From assembly GCA_051061015.1 (NCBI GenBank), contig JBPFEG010000083.1, positions 186,001-250,000 of the forward strand: a DNA stretch of 64,000 nt, written 5' to 3'. Under the pieces are notes generated by a model. That model worked only from the letters and a program-made list of their open reading frames with translations, ran no database searches and had not been told where the DNA came from. Shown here piece by piece: positions 51,354 through 58,186 of the stretch (position 1 is its first letter; each line of letters begins with the position of its first letter). Origin of the DNA: Methylomicrobium sp051061015 (GTDB taxonomy: Bacteria > Pseudomonadota > Gammaproteobacteria > Methylococcales > Methylomonadaceae). The position numbers and the translations under genes were made by a program.

Positions 51354-52871
51354 CTAGGCTTCGGCTTCGCTCACCAAAAAACTCACCTGATAGCGGCTAA
51401 AATGCATGTTGGATTCGATAAATTTCTCTATCTTGAGCGAAGCATCGATAATTCCCCGGCCAATCGCCAGCACCGTCGAATTGCCATGTCGGCTACTCGG
51501 AGGTAAAAATAAGTCGGCGAATTCGCTATCTGAACGAATGACGATGAATCCTTGAGCCTTTCCAATCTCGACCGGATACACTTCGCCTTCTATTCTTTCC
51601 AGCAAAAGGGTTTTTAACTTGATATTGCGGTCCGGCCGGATATGGCGGATCAAGGAAAAACACGGGGGTTTCCCTTCTTGAACGAGAATGGCAGGTTCAT
51701 CCTGCGAACATCTGAGATTGCCGATTTTGGTTACCCAAAATGCACGATCTTTGGTGGGAAATACCGTCAATTGATTTGCCGAAACATTCTTGATGTCAGC
51801 CAGAATCTTCGACGAGAGCGACGCGAGCGTATTTCTGATTTCCAGAGGCACCAGTTCCAAATGGGATGCCTTTAGATGGCTCTGATTCATTCCGCTGAGT
51901 TCCATGACCCGGTAGCGACTGATCAGGAGGTTTAAAAATTTCTCGGCTTGAGCGCTGCCTATGATGAGGCCAAAGGTCTGGGAATGCAACGGATCGACTG
52001 ATCGCCTGCTTTCATAATAGGCCGTCAATCGCTGCAAAAGGCCGGGGTAAGCCTCGAATTTTGCTGATTTATCCGGATGGTTTTCAAAAAAATCGGCCAA
52101 ATCTCCGGTATGCAGCGAGAATACCCGCTGAGTAGGATTTTCCTGGTCAATGCAATCAGGAGGAAGCCGGGCATCAGGCTGCCAATGACATAGCGCAAAA
52201 TCTGAAGAATCAGTCCCAAGCTGGGCATGTTTGGCTAATTCTGCAGTAGCAGCAAAAATACCTGAAATCGCTGAGGTCTCATACCGATAAGGATGACTGG
52301 CGTGAAAGAGTAAAGCATGCTTGGTGAGTGTATCAATCGTCGGATAATTAATTGTTCCTGCAATTCGATCCTCAAGCTTTAACGCCAGCCATTGTTTTTC
52401 TTCCGCCAGCAGATACAGTTCCGCAAATTTTTTCCAGATCGTTAAATCCTGCGCTTCATAAAATAAAGTGCTGCGTTTATGCAGCAAGCACAGGATCAGC
52501 ATGGCCCGGTAGGCGCAAACGATCTGTTGCGTGTCAGGCACCGCATTATCTTTGGCCAGTTGTGCATAAGCAAAACTCAGTTTTTTGGGCAATTGTATCG
52601 CGGCAGTCATCCATTTTCTGGCTTTATCCGGTGAATAATCCGGCCGTTGCGCATTGTGCTCGAGCAAGTTAGACAGCAGCAGCACGCATGCAGTCAGTTT
52701 ATCCAACATTAAAAATACGGTTCTCTTGTCGATCGGCGTGGTCACTAATTCATTTAACACGCCATTGAGCAGGTTGGCTTTTTCCGACGGAAGAAGACGG
52801 TCGAGTGAAAGAAGCCAGTCGCTGACTGAATCTGCAGTAAGTTCAAAAGGCAAAGTGTGTAATTTTTGCAT
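51354..52871 (-). CDS. Large cytoplasmic hypothetical protein
   Basis: A 505-residue soluble protein, not confidently recognised. The N-terminus (HTLPFELTADSVSDWLLSLD, RLLPSEKANLLNGVLNEL, PIDKRTVFLMLDKL) resembles the helical domain that precedes atypical PilZ domains in some gammaproteobacterial c-di-GMP receptors. The middle (LSFAYAQLAKDNAVPDTQQI) and C-terminal parts (LTVFPTKDRAFWVTKIGNLR; VIRSDSEFADLFLPPSSRH) do not show the canonical PilZ RxxxR and DxSxxG motifs. No signal peptide or membrane helix is visible. It is divergent from pilA. A c-di-GMP or pilus-related role is only a guess. Confidence 0.6.
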   Translation of the reverse strand: MQKLHTLPFELTADSVSDWLLSLDRLLPSEKANLLNGVLNELVTTPIDKRTVFLMLDKLTACVLLLSNLLEHNAQRPDYSPDKARKWMTAAIQLPKKLSFAYAQLAKDNAVPDTQQIVCAYRAMLILCLLHKRSTLFYEAQDLTIWKKFAELYLLAEEKQWLALKLEDRIAGTINYPTIDTLTKHALLFHASHPYRYETSAISGIFAATAELAKHAQLGTDSSDFALCHWQPDARLPPDCIDQENPTQRVFSLHTGDLADFFENHPDKSAKFEAYPGLLQRLTAYYESRRSVDPLHSQTFGLIIGSAQAEKFLNLLISRYRVMELSGMNQSHLKASHLELVPLEIRNTLASLSSKILADIKNVSANQLTVFPTKDRAFWVTKIGNLRCSQDEPAILVQEGKPPCFSLIRHIRPDRNIKLKTLLLERIEGEVYPVEIGKAQGFIVIRSDSEFADLFLPPSSRHGNSTVLAIGRGIIDASLKIEKFIESNMHFSRYQVSFLVSEAEA

Positions 52872-53242
52872 AGAATGATGCGGAGTTATTTTAAAGTGAT
52901 CCTAGCATTGAACACTGTGATCACCAGAGTCCGAACAACGACGATCGAGGCGAGCCAGAGTTAAAATAAGCATAGCACAGCAAATAATCGCGATTGACAA
53001 AAAGCGTCACAAAACGACGTCATTTTTTGTCACTTGCTTAGCCGTTGCTCTCCTCCAAGGCCTTTTTTTGCTATAAAGAAAATAGTTGGCAGTAAGTATT
53101 TATTTGTAAATCATTGTTAATAAATAGTTTTATATTATTTTGCTGGGTGAGAGTTAAATTTTTAAAGCAGTTGGTACGTAACCTGCTAATTCCTGATCGT
53201 CTTCTGACAATTTTTACACCCCACCCAAAGAGGAACTTAACA
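52872..53242. promoter_or_regulatory. Divergent promoter region upstream of pilA
   Basis: About 370 bases. GGCCTTTTTTTGC near 53059-53071 resembles a sigma54 -24/-12 site, but its GG-to-GC spacing is 9 rather than 10 bases. AAAGAGGA at 53227-53234 is the pilin ribosome site. No gene is supported; an upstream extension of the pilin frame to 53114 lacks a ribosome site and precedes the leader peptide. Confidence 0.4.
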
Positions 53243-53692
53243 ATGAAAACCATTAATGTACAAAAACAACAAGGTTTTACCTTGATCGAATTAATGATCG
53301 TGGTCGCGATCATCGGCATTTTGGCCGCAGTCGCGATTCCGGCCTATACCGACTACACCGTCCGTGCCCGGGTTTCGGAAGCGATTGTGGGCGCATCGAG
53401 CATGAAAGCCACGGTTTCCGAAAATGCCGCCAGCGGAGCAGCAGATCTTTGTGCGGGTGTTACTGCTGCAACGGCAACAGAAAACGTGGCTTCAGGAGCT
53501 TGCAGTGGTAATGGCTTACTTACATTTGTGACAACAGCCAAAGCTGGCGGCGTTACGCTGACTTTGACGCCCCAAACCGCCGGTGCTGCTTTAGTTCCCG
53601 GCACACCGCCTGCCCAGGAAATAACATGGGCTTGCGCAGGGGACATAGCTAAATACGTTCCAGCGCAATGCCGTGTTGCTGCTGCTCCTTAA
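53243..53692 (+). CDS. pilA: Type IV major pilin-like protein
   Basis: A 149-residue type IVa prepilin. The leader MKTINVQKQQG is cut by prepilin peptidase before Phe12. The mature N-terminus FTLIELMIVVAIIGILAAVA is the conserved assembly helix with Glu at position 5. The globular domain has a pair of Cys residues in ADLCAGVTAATATENVASGA and CSGNG, and a C-terminal pair in WACAGDIAKYVPAQCRVAAA, the usual disulfide-bonded D-region. No other pilus assembly genes are in the window, so they must be elsewhere. A terminator follows at 53749. Confidence 0.93.
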   Translation: MKTINVQKQQGFTLIELMIVVAIIGILAAVAIPAYTDYTVRARVSEAIVGASSMKATVSENAASGAADLCAGVTAATATENVASGACSGNGLLTFVTTAKAGGVTLTLTPQTAGAALVPGTPPAQEITWACAGDIAKYVPAQCRVAAAP

Positions 53693-53703
53693 GGATGAAC
53701 GCC

Positions 53704-53726
53704 GGACGGGGCATATTGCCCCGTCC
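53704..53726 (+). repeat. REP palindrome after pilA (first)
   Basis: GGACGGGGC, ATATT, GCCCCGTCC: a perfect 9-bp palindrome, 12 bases after the pilin stop. A second copy with a longer loop lies at 53834. They bracket the pilA terminator. Confidence 0.7.
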
Positions 53727-53748
53727 ACAGGGTTTCAAGGAACACCCC

Positions 53749-53788
53749 AAAACCACCTATGCCTTCACCGGTTTGGGTGGTTTTTTAT
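53749..53788 (+). terminator. Terminator downstream of pilA
   Basis: AAAACCACC (53749-53757) can pair with GGTGGTTTT (about 53777-53785), followed by further T residues. An alternative stem uses CACCCC with GGGTG. The position, about 60-95 bases after pilA, suits a strong rho-independent terminator. Confidence 0.65.
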
Positions 53789-53833
53789 TGTCTGAAAAGT
53801 CAATATCCGTGCACGGCGGACCGGACTTACGCC

Positions 53834-53861
53834 GGACGGGGCATATTATATTGCCCCGTCC
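53834..53861 (+). repeat. REP palindrome after pilA (second)
   Basis: GGACGGGGC (53834-53842) and GCCCCGTCC (53853-53861) with loop ATATTATATT, followed by GCAAGGTTTC. The same tail is seen at 56287-56302. The rest of the 400-base spacer up to 54095 holds no gene. Confidence 0.65.
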
Positions 53862-54095
53862 GCAAGGTTTCCTGCCGCTATCGAAGATCACGACACTTAT
53901 GCTCGCTCCTAAGTCTCCGTTTTGGAATGTGGTTTTAGAACATCTGGTTTCAAGTACGTCACGGAAAGCAAGACTTTCATGGATTGTTGCTTGGGCCGGA
54001 AAAGGCATGGCTCCATTGCCTTATTGTTTTTCAAGTAGTTATTTTATGTGTCCTATACTTTATAGCAACAGCGCCAATGTAGAGGATTTATAAAA

Positions 54096-55160
54096 ATGAG
54101 TAATCAAGTTCTTCCTTTCATGCCCTTAGGCCAGTTGAAAGATAAATCATTCGACTTGGGCCTGATAATAGGCATTTTATTAATGGCAGCACTAATTGCG
54201 GTAGTGGCGCAGTTGGATCAGGCTTATTTTGAACTGCTGGTATTGGCTGATTTGTGGCTGCTAGGTTATCACCACGTGATCGCCACCTTCACCAAGTTGG
54301 CCGGCACTTCTATAGACCGCCGCCGGAATTTTAATTTGATATGGTTACTGTTGCCGGGAGTTCTGGTTACTACATTTATCATTGGTTACATCTATGGCGT
54401 GATCAGTATCGTCACGATTTATTTCTTTTGGCAATGGTTTCACTATGTGCGGCAGAGTTGGGGAGTTGCCCAGCGCTACCGCCACCGTTCGGGTTCGATT
54501 GCTGGAAATCATGTGTACTTTTATCAATTTACTTTTTGGTCGATACCGGTGGTGGGGATATTAAACCGCTGCTACCAAAATCCCGATACGTTTTTGGCAA
54601 TGCCGATCTGGACGCCTCAAGTGCCTTTGTGGCTAGTTCAGTTAGGCACGCTATCGAGTGCATTTCTTGTCGGTTGGTGGCTGACGATCTGCTTACGTGC
54701 GTGGAAAAAAGGCGAGCGCGCGTTGATTCACACGGTTTATATGTTTTCACATTTTTTGATATTTTTCTGGGGTTACAACTTTATTGAAAATATTAGTATT
54801 GGTTGGCTAATGGTAAATGTTTGGCATAACACCCAATACATTACGTTTGTGCGCATGTATAACCAGAAGCGCTTTAGCGGAGGTATGGCAACGGAAGGGC
54901 CTATTATTTCATGGCTATCTCAGCCGGGTGTATTACGCGCAGCTTGTTATTATGGCTCCTGCCTTTTGATCTCAACAATAGTTTACTATGAAATGCAATA
55001 CTACAGTTATGAGATAGCAGACAAAGGGATTCAACTAACTGGCGGCAGCTTAGAACTCTCTCCCTTTACTTTTCTGATTTTGTTTTCAATGGGGGTCAAT
55101 TTTCACCACTACATCGTTGACGGAATCATTTGGAAAAGAAAGTACGAAGTAGGAAGCTGA
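54096..55160 (+). CDS. Multispanning membrane protein with conserved-looking His motifs, unknown function
   Basis: A 354-residue protein with about 8-9 membrane helices. I do not recognise a named family with certainty. Four His-containing motifs lie at helix ends: LGYHHVIATFTKL, WQWFHYVRQSWGV, VNVWHNTQYITF and NFHHYIVDGIIWK. Spaced membrane histidines of this kind suggest a metal-dependent membrane oxygenase or desaturase-like enzyme, or a heme/metal-binding transporter, but this is inference. It overlaps the following acyltransferase gene by one base (TGATG), so the two work together or at least are co-translated. Confidence 0.7.
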   Translation: MSNQVLPFMPLGQLKDKSFDLGLIIGILLMAALIAVVAQLDQAYFELLVLADLWLLGYHHVIATFTKLAGTSIDRRRNFNLIWLLLPGVLVTTFIIGYIYGVISIVTIYFFWQWFHYVRQSWGVAQRYRHRSGSIAGNHVYFYQFTFWSIPVVGILNRCYQNPDTFLAMPIWTPQVPLWLVQLGTLSSAFLVGWWLTICLRAWKKGERALIHTVYMFSHFLIFFWGYNFIENISIGWLMVNVWHNTQYITFVRMYNQKRFSGGMATEGPIISWLSQPGVLRAACYYGSCLLISTIVYYEMQYYSYEIADKGIQLTGGSLELSPFTFLILFSMGVNFHHYIVDGIIWKRKYEVGS

Positions 55161-56236
55161 TGCGTAACATACCTGAGTTGGATGGTTTGCGTGGTTTGGC
55201 TGTAGCCATGGTATTTATGCGGCATGCAGCTTATATGAGCGGTTATCAAAATAGTTTAATGCCATCAATTGCTACTTTGATGCTCAACGGCTGGATTGGA
55301 GTTGATTTGTTTTTTATTTTGTCCGGCTTCCTGATATCTAGACCGTTTTTTTCTAAGAATAGGGATTTCACTTGGCGTTCATATCTCTCGCGCAGAGCAT
55401 TGCGCATCCTTCCTGCTTATTGGTTTGTGCTTCTTTTTGTTGTCGTTGGCGGGATCCCATTTTATGCCTTTGAACGCGCCGATCTCGGTTTTCGCGTGTA
55501 CTACCATTTGCTGTTCCTACAGGATTATTTTTCTTCGGACATCGTAGTGGCTTTCTGGTCTCTCGGTGTTGAGGAAAAGTTTTATTTGCTGGCGCCTGCA
55601 CTATTGCCTTTAATTATGAAAGCACCGAATGTGCGCGTTCAGTTTTTTATTCTAAGCGGGATTCTTCTGTTGGGGCCTTTATTTCGCGCAATTACCGTAA
55701 AGATTGTTGGACTGGCTTCTAACTACCCAGAGTTTTTCCTCAATTACCGGAGTCCGTTTCATGCCTGTATCGATGGGCTTTTCTGGGGGGTATTGTTGGC
55801 TCGGATCGAATCCTGTGACTCTAAATGGCTGACAGTAAACAGAGCAAAAGCAATGTTTTGGTTAGGAGGTGTATCGATTACTGGACTCATGTTTTCGTAC
55901 AACCTGCTTGATCATAATAGTGTTGCGGCTTCTGTGTTTCGTCCGACCGGTATCGGCCTTGGCATGGCATTACTAGTTGGGGCTGCGGTTTTTGGTGGAG
56001 CGCCTCGTTTGTTTGCAGGGAGGTTTCCCCGATGGTTGGGGCGTATTTCCTACAGTCTTTACCTAATACACATTCCGTTGATTTATCCGGCTGATGCATT
56101 AACCCGCTTTTTAGGCGAGGGATTTATGTTATTTATGTTGATCTATATTGTAATAACGCTTTCAGTTTCTCACTTGATGCGAGTGTATGTTGAGCAACCT
56201 TTTCTAAACCTTAAAATGCGTCTATTGCCCCATTGA
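55160..56236 (+). CDS. Acyltransferase family 3 (OafA/YrhL type)
   Basis: A 358-residue integral membrane acyltransferase with about ten helices. The N-terminal signature ELDGLRGLAVAMVFMRHAAY, the second motif WIGVDLFFILSGFLISRPFF, LSRRALRILPAYW and SLGVEEKFYLLAP are all diagnostic for the family, which moves acyl groups onto surface sugars. ATG 55160 overlaps the previous stop; an earlier in-frame ATG at 55130 would overlap by 31 bases and lacks the conserved start. The C-terminus (LGRISYSLYLIHIPLIY) is complete. The target could be EPS, LPS or a pilin glycan. Confidence 0.9.
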   Translation: MRNIPELDGLRGLAVAMVFMRHAAYMSGYQNSLMPSIATLMLNGWIGVDLFFILSGFLISRPFFSKNRDFTWRSYLSRRALRILPAYWFVLLFVVVGGIPFYAFERADLGFRVYYHLLFLQDYFSSDIVVAFWSLGVEEKFYLLAPALLPLIMKAPNVRVQFFILSGILLLGPLFRAITVKIVGLASNYPEFFLNYRSPFHACIDGLFWGVLLARIESCDSKWLTVNRAKAMFWLGGVSITGLMFSYNLLDHNSVAASVFRPTGIGLGMALLVGAAVFGGAPRLFAGRFPRWLGRISYSLYLIHIPLIYPADALTRFLGEGFMLFMLIYIVITLSVSHLMRVYVEQPFLNLKMRLLPH

Positions 56237-56265
56237 AGATAATCAGGAATGGTAATTTCAACCTA

Positions 56266-56372
56266 CGCCGGAAGGAGTATGTTGCCCCGTCCGCAAGGTT
56301 TCTGCAAGCTTTAGGGTATCGGCAGCCCCAAAAACGGTGGGGACGGGATTGCATTCCCATCCTGCTCGGAAT
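56266..56372 (-). repeat. REPIN-like element, copy 2 (reverse)
   Basis: Reading the minus strand: GGGAATGCAATCCCGTCCCC, then GGGGCTGCCGATACCCTAAA, then GCGGACGGGGCAACATACTC. It follows the same order as copy 1 at 36973-37079, with matching spacer landmarks (GGCTGCCGATA, CCTAAAGCT, GAAAC, TGCGGACGGGGC). One palindrome arm has decayed. It lies between the OafA and Uma2 genes. Confidence 0.75.
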
Positions 56373-56374
56373 AC

Positions 56375-56938
56375 TTACAAGACTTCTTCATAGAGCGATT
56401 GCAAAGGCCATTCCAAATCCAGCGCGGGTATCCTGAGAATTTCCTCTGCTTTTTCATAACCATGCAATAACCATTCGTTATTGTCCGTACGATTGAAACA
56501 ATCCACCGACATTTTCCGGCTGTCAATCAGCCAGTATGTTTGCAGGCTGTCCAATCGTCGGTAGGCGCTGAATTTTTGGCCGCGGTCGAAGGCTTCGGTC
56601 GAGGGCGAGAGCACTTCGGCGATGAAGACGGGATGTTGTTTGAAAAGGGAATTGTCCCGGTCTCTGGCGTCGCAGGTGACCAAGACATCCGGATAGAAAA
56701 ACGCATTGGCTTTTTCGACGTTGACTTTCATATCCGAGATATAGGCGCGGCAGGAAGTGCCTTTTAGTGACTGTTTGAGCAGGGCGAATAAGTTGCCGGC
56801 AATTGTGACATGCGCATCGGTTGCGCCCACCATCGCCCAGACTTCGCCGTTCAAATATTCATGCTTGCAATCGGCCGACGCTTCGCCTTGTAAATAATCC
56901 TTGGCGCTGATCGGTAATTTTTCTGCGGCTGATACCAT
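56375..56938 (-). CDS. Uma2-family (PD-(D/E)XK) endonuclease-like protein
   Basis: A 187-residue protein of the Uma2/DUF820 family, abundant in cyanobacteria and some gammaproteobacteria. It carries the restriction-endonuclease-like core: CKHEYLNGEVWAMVGATDAH, the metal-binding FYPDVLVTCD and FIAEVLSPSTEAFDRGQKFS followed by AYR. The biological role is not established. ATG 56938 is chosen because the conserved sequence starts just after it (MVSAAEKLPISAKDYLQGEA); the longer frame to 57007 overlaps the VOC gene. Confidence 0.88.
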   Translation of the reverse strand: MVSAAEKLPISAKDYLQGEASADCKHEYLNGEVWAMVGATDAHVTIAGNLFALLKQSLKGTSCRAYISDMKVNVEKANAFFYPDVLVTCDARDRDNSLFKQHPVFIAEVLSPSTEAFDRGQKFSAYRRLDSLQTYWLIDSRKMSVDCFNRTDNNEWLLHGYEKAEEILRIPALDLEWPLQSLYEEVL

Positions 56939-56975
56939 GGCGGTTACTCCGAATAGAGCTTCAGAACGAGCGGGT

Positions 56976-57362
56976 TTATACCGTCTGCTCGATGATTTCG
57001 ATCGCATTGCCGTCCCGATCCCGGCAGAACAGTGCCCTGCGTCCCGAGATGCTGAGCGTGTAATGCACTTGATTGTTTTCCAGCGATTCCAGCACCGGAT
57101 TCAGCGAAGCGACGGTTAATGCGACATGGCGGTCGCGGCCGCCGTGTTCGGGGCGTCCTGTGGTCGGGTCGGGATTATCGAGTTCGAGCAGGTGGATTTG
57201 CTGACTCCCGGATTCGCCGACTTGCAGCCAGGCGCCCGGAAACGGCAGCGGCGGCCGTTCGAGCTGCTTGAGTCCGAGCACGTTGCGATAGAACACTAAT
57301 GACTTTTCGGTGTTTGAAACAATCAGGCTGGCATGATGCAAGGCGAGGAATTGGATTGGCAT
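56976..57362 (-). CDS. VOC-family (glyoxalase/bleomycin resistance-like) protein
   Basis: A 128-residue single-domain metalloprotein of the vicinal oxygen chelate superfamily. It has ALHHASLIVSNTEKSLVFYR, the hydrophobic GLKQLERPPLPFPGAWLQVG, IHLLELDNPDP, HVALTVASLNPVLESLENN and FCRDRDGNAIEIIEQ. The His and Glu residues at the usual metal positions are present. Substrate unknown. ATG 57362 is preferred. It sits 37 bases upstream of the Uma2 gene on the same strand. Confidence 0.87.
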   Translation of the reverse strand: MPIQFLALHHASLIVSNTEKSLVFYRNVLGLKQLERPPLPFPGAWLQVGESGSQQIHLLELDNPDPTTGRPEHGGRDRHVALTVASLNPVLESLENNQVHYTLSISGRRALFCRDRDGNAIEIIEQTV

Positions 57363-57460
57363 GATGAGCACACTTTTACAAAAAAGGATTTTTTAATCCA
57401 GACTATTTGGCACAGCAGATCGAGGTAAACGATATGAATCTTCTGCTGTTTTACTCATGA

Positions 57461-57691
57461 TCATGCCGCGTTTAATGGGCGTACCGCGAGCATATCGTGA
57501 TAATTGACAGGACGAACGTCGGCTACTTTTAGTATGACTAAAGCCTGAGTATTGCCGGAAGCCGATACAAATTCCACTGCTACCCTGTCGGGTACATACA
57601 ACGCAACTATGGCTCCAGTGTCTCCAGGTTGCAGGCCTGAATTTGGCCGTTCTTTTACCAACACGACAGTGTCTAACCGTTTGATATTCAT
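57461..57691 (-). CDS. DUF4926 domain protein
   Basis: A 76-residue protein matching DUF4926: RLDTVVLVKERPNSGLQPGD, TGAIVALYVPDRVAVEFVSA and SGNTQALVILKVADVRPVN. Family members are commonly encoded right after DUF6883 genes, as here, in a toxin-antitoxin-like arrangement whose function is not proven. ATG 57691 is chosen because GGGAGG lies about nine bases upstream; GTG 57697 would be too close to it. The upstream partner is interrupted by a stop codon. Confidence 0.85.
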   Translation of the reverse strand: MNIKRLDTVVLVKERPNSGLQPGDTGAIVALYVPDRVAVEFVSASGNTQALVILKVADVRPVNYHDMLAVRPLNAA

Positions 57692-57697
57692 ATTCAC

Positions 57698-58030
57698 TTA
57701 TCCTCCCGAATAAACACTAATGAATCGAGGCACGCTTTCATCCTTGAGCACGATCCAGACTGTAATAATCTCCGCATTTCGTAGCGAAGGGCTTACGATT
57801 GGACCTCTTACTTCGAATTTTTGTCCATATTCGGTACGTTCATTTCAGGTTACATCGTTTTCAAGCAGGGAGCGACTATCTGATTCCATGCGTTCCCAAT
57901 TTTCAGCGGTGTAGCCTAATGAATGAAAAAATTCGGCTTTGAACTTTTCCACAGGAGATGAGGAGGATAGCACATAGTCCCGTAATTTTTCCGGGGGTAT
58001 TATGGCTTTATCCTGATTGGGCAATTTCAC
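57698..58030 (-). pseudogene. DUF6883 domain protein gene with in-frame stop
   Basis: From ATG 58030 the frame reads MKLPNQDKAIIPPEKLRDYV, FKAEFFHSLGYTAENWERME and ends LLENDVT at TGA (57845-57847, codon 62). Translation past the TGA in the same frame gives NERTEYGQKFEVRGPIVSPS and AEIITVWIVLKDESVPRFIS before TAA at 57698-57700. That completes the DUF6883 domain ('YGxKYEVRGxLxGPSGRxAxVxTVWI'). So a single nonsense codon splits an otherwise complete 110-codon gene. The stop overlaps the ribosome site of DUF4926. The MITE-like insertion begins 28 bases upstream of its start. Confidence 0.85.
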
Positions 58031-58057
58031 TCTATTTTCAGACCTGTATGCGAAATC

Positions 58058-58161
58058 GTAAGCGTTCAGTCCCCCTCTTTGAAAAAGAGGGGTTAGGGGA
58101 GATTTTCTAAACTAAATCCCCCCACGATCGCCCTTTTTCAAAGGGGGAGGTGAACGCTTAC
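58058..58161. mobile_element. 104-bp MITE-like element with 8-bp target duplication
   Basis: The ends are perfect inverted repeats, GTAAGCGTTCA (58058-58068) and TGAACGCTTAC (58151-58161). GCGAAATC occurs directly outside both ends (58050-58057 and 58162-58169), as expected of an 8-bp target site duplication. Inside are two sub-palindromes, CCCCCTCTTTGAAAAAGAGG and CCCTTTTTCAAAGGGGGAGG, joined by GATTT...AAATC arms. The core resembles the unit of the array at 19913-20155. There is no coding capacity, so a transposase would act in trans. It lies between DUF6883 and metZ. Confidence 0.8.
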
Positions 58162-58186
58162 GCGAAATCAAGCGGCAGGCTGCGTT

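Noticed and set aside
53055..53075. Sigma54 promoter upstream of pilA
   Set aside because: GG and GC are 9 bases apart instead of 10 and the -24 element lacks TGG; left as a weak possibility only.
57845..57847. TGA in DUF6883 as a selenocysteine codon
   Set aside because: The codon follows DVT in a variable part of the domain, there is no obvious SECIS hairpin right after it, and the family is not a known selenoprotein; nonsense mutation is simpler.
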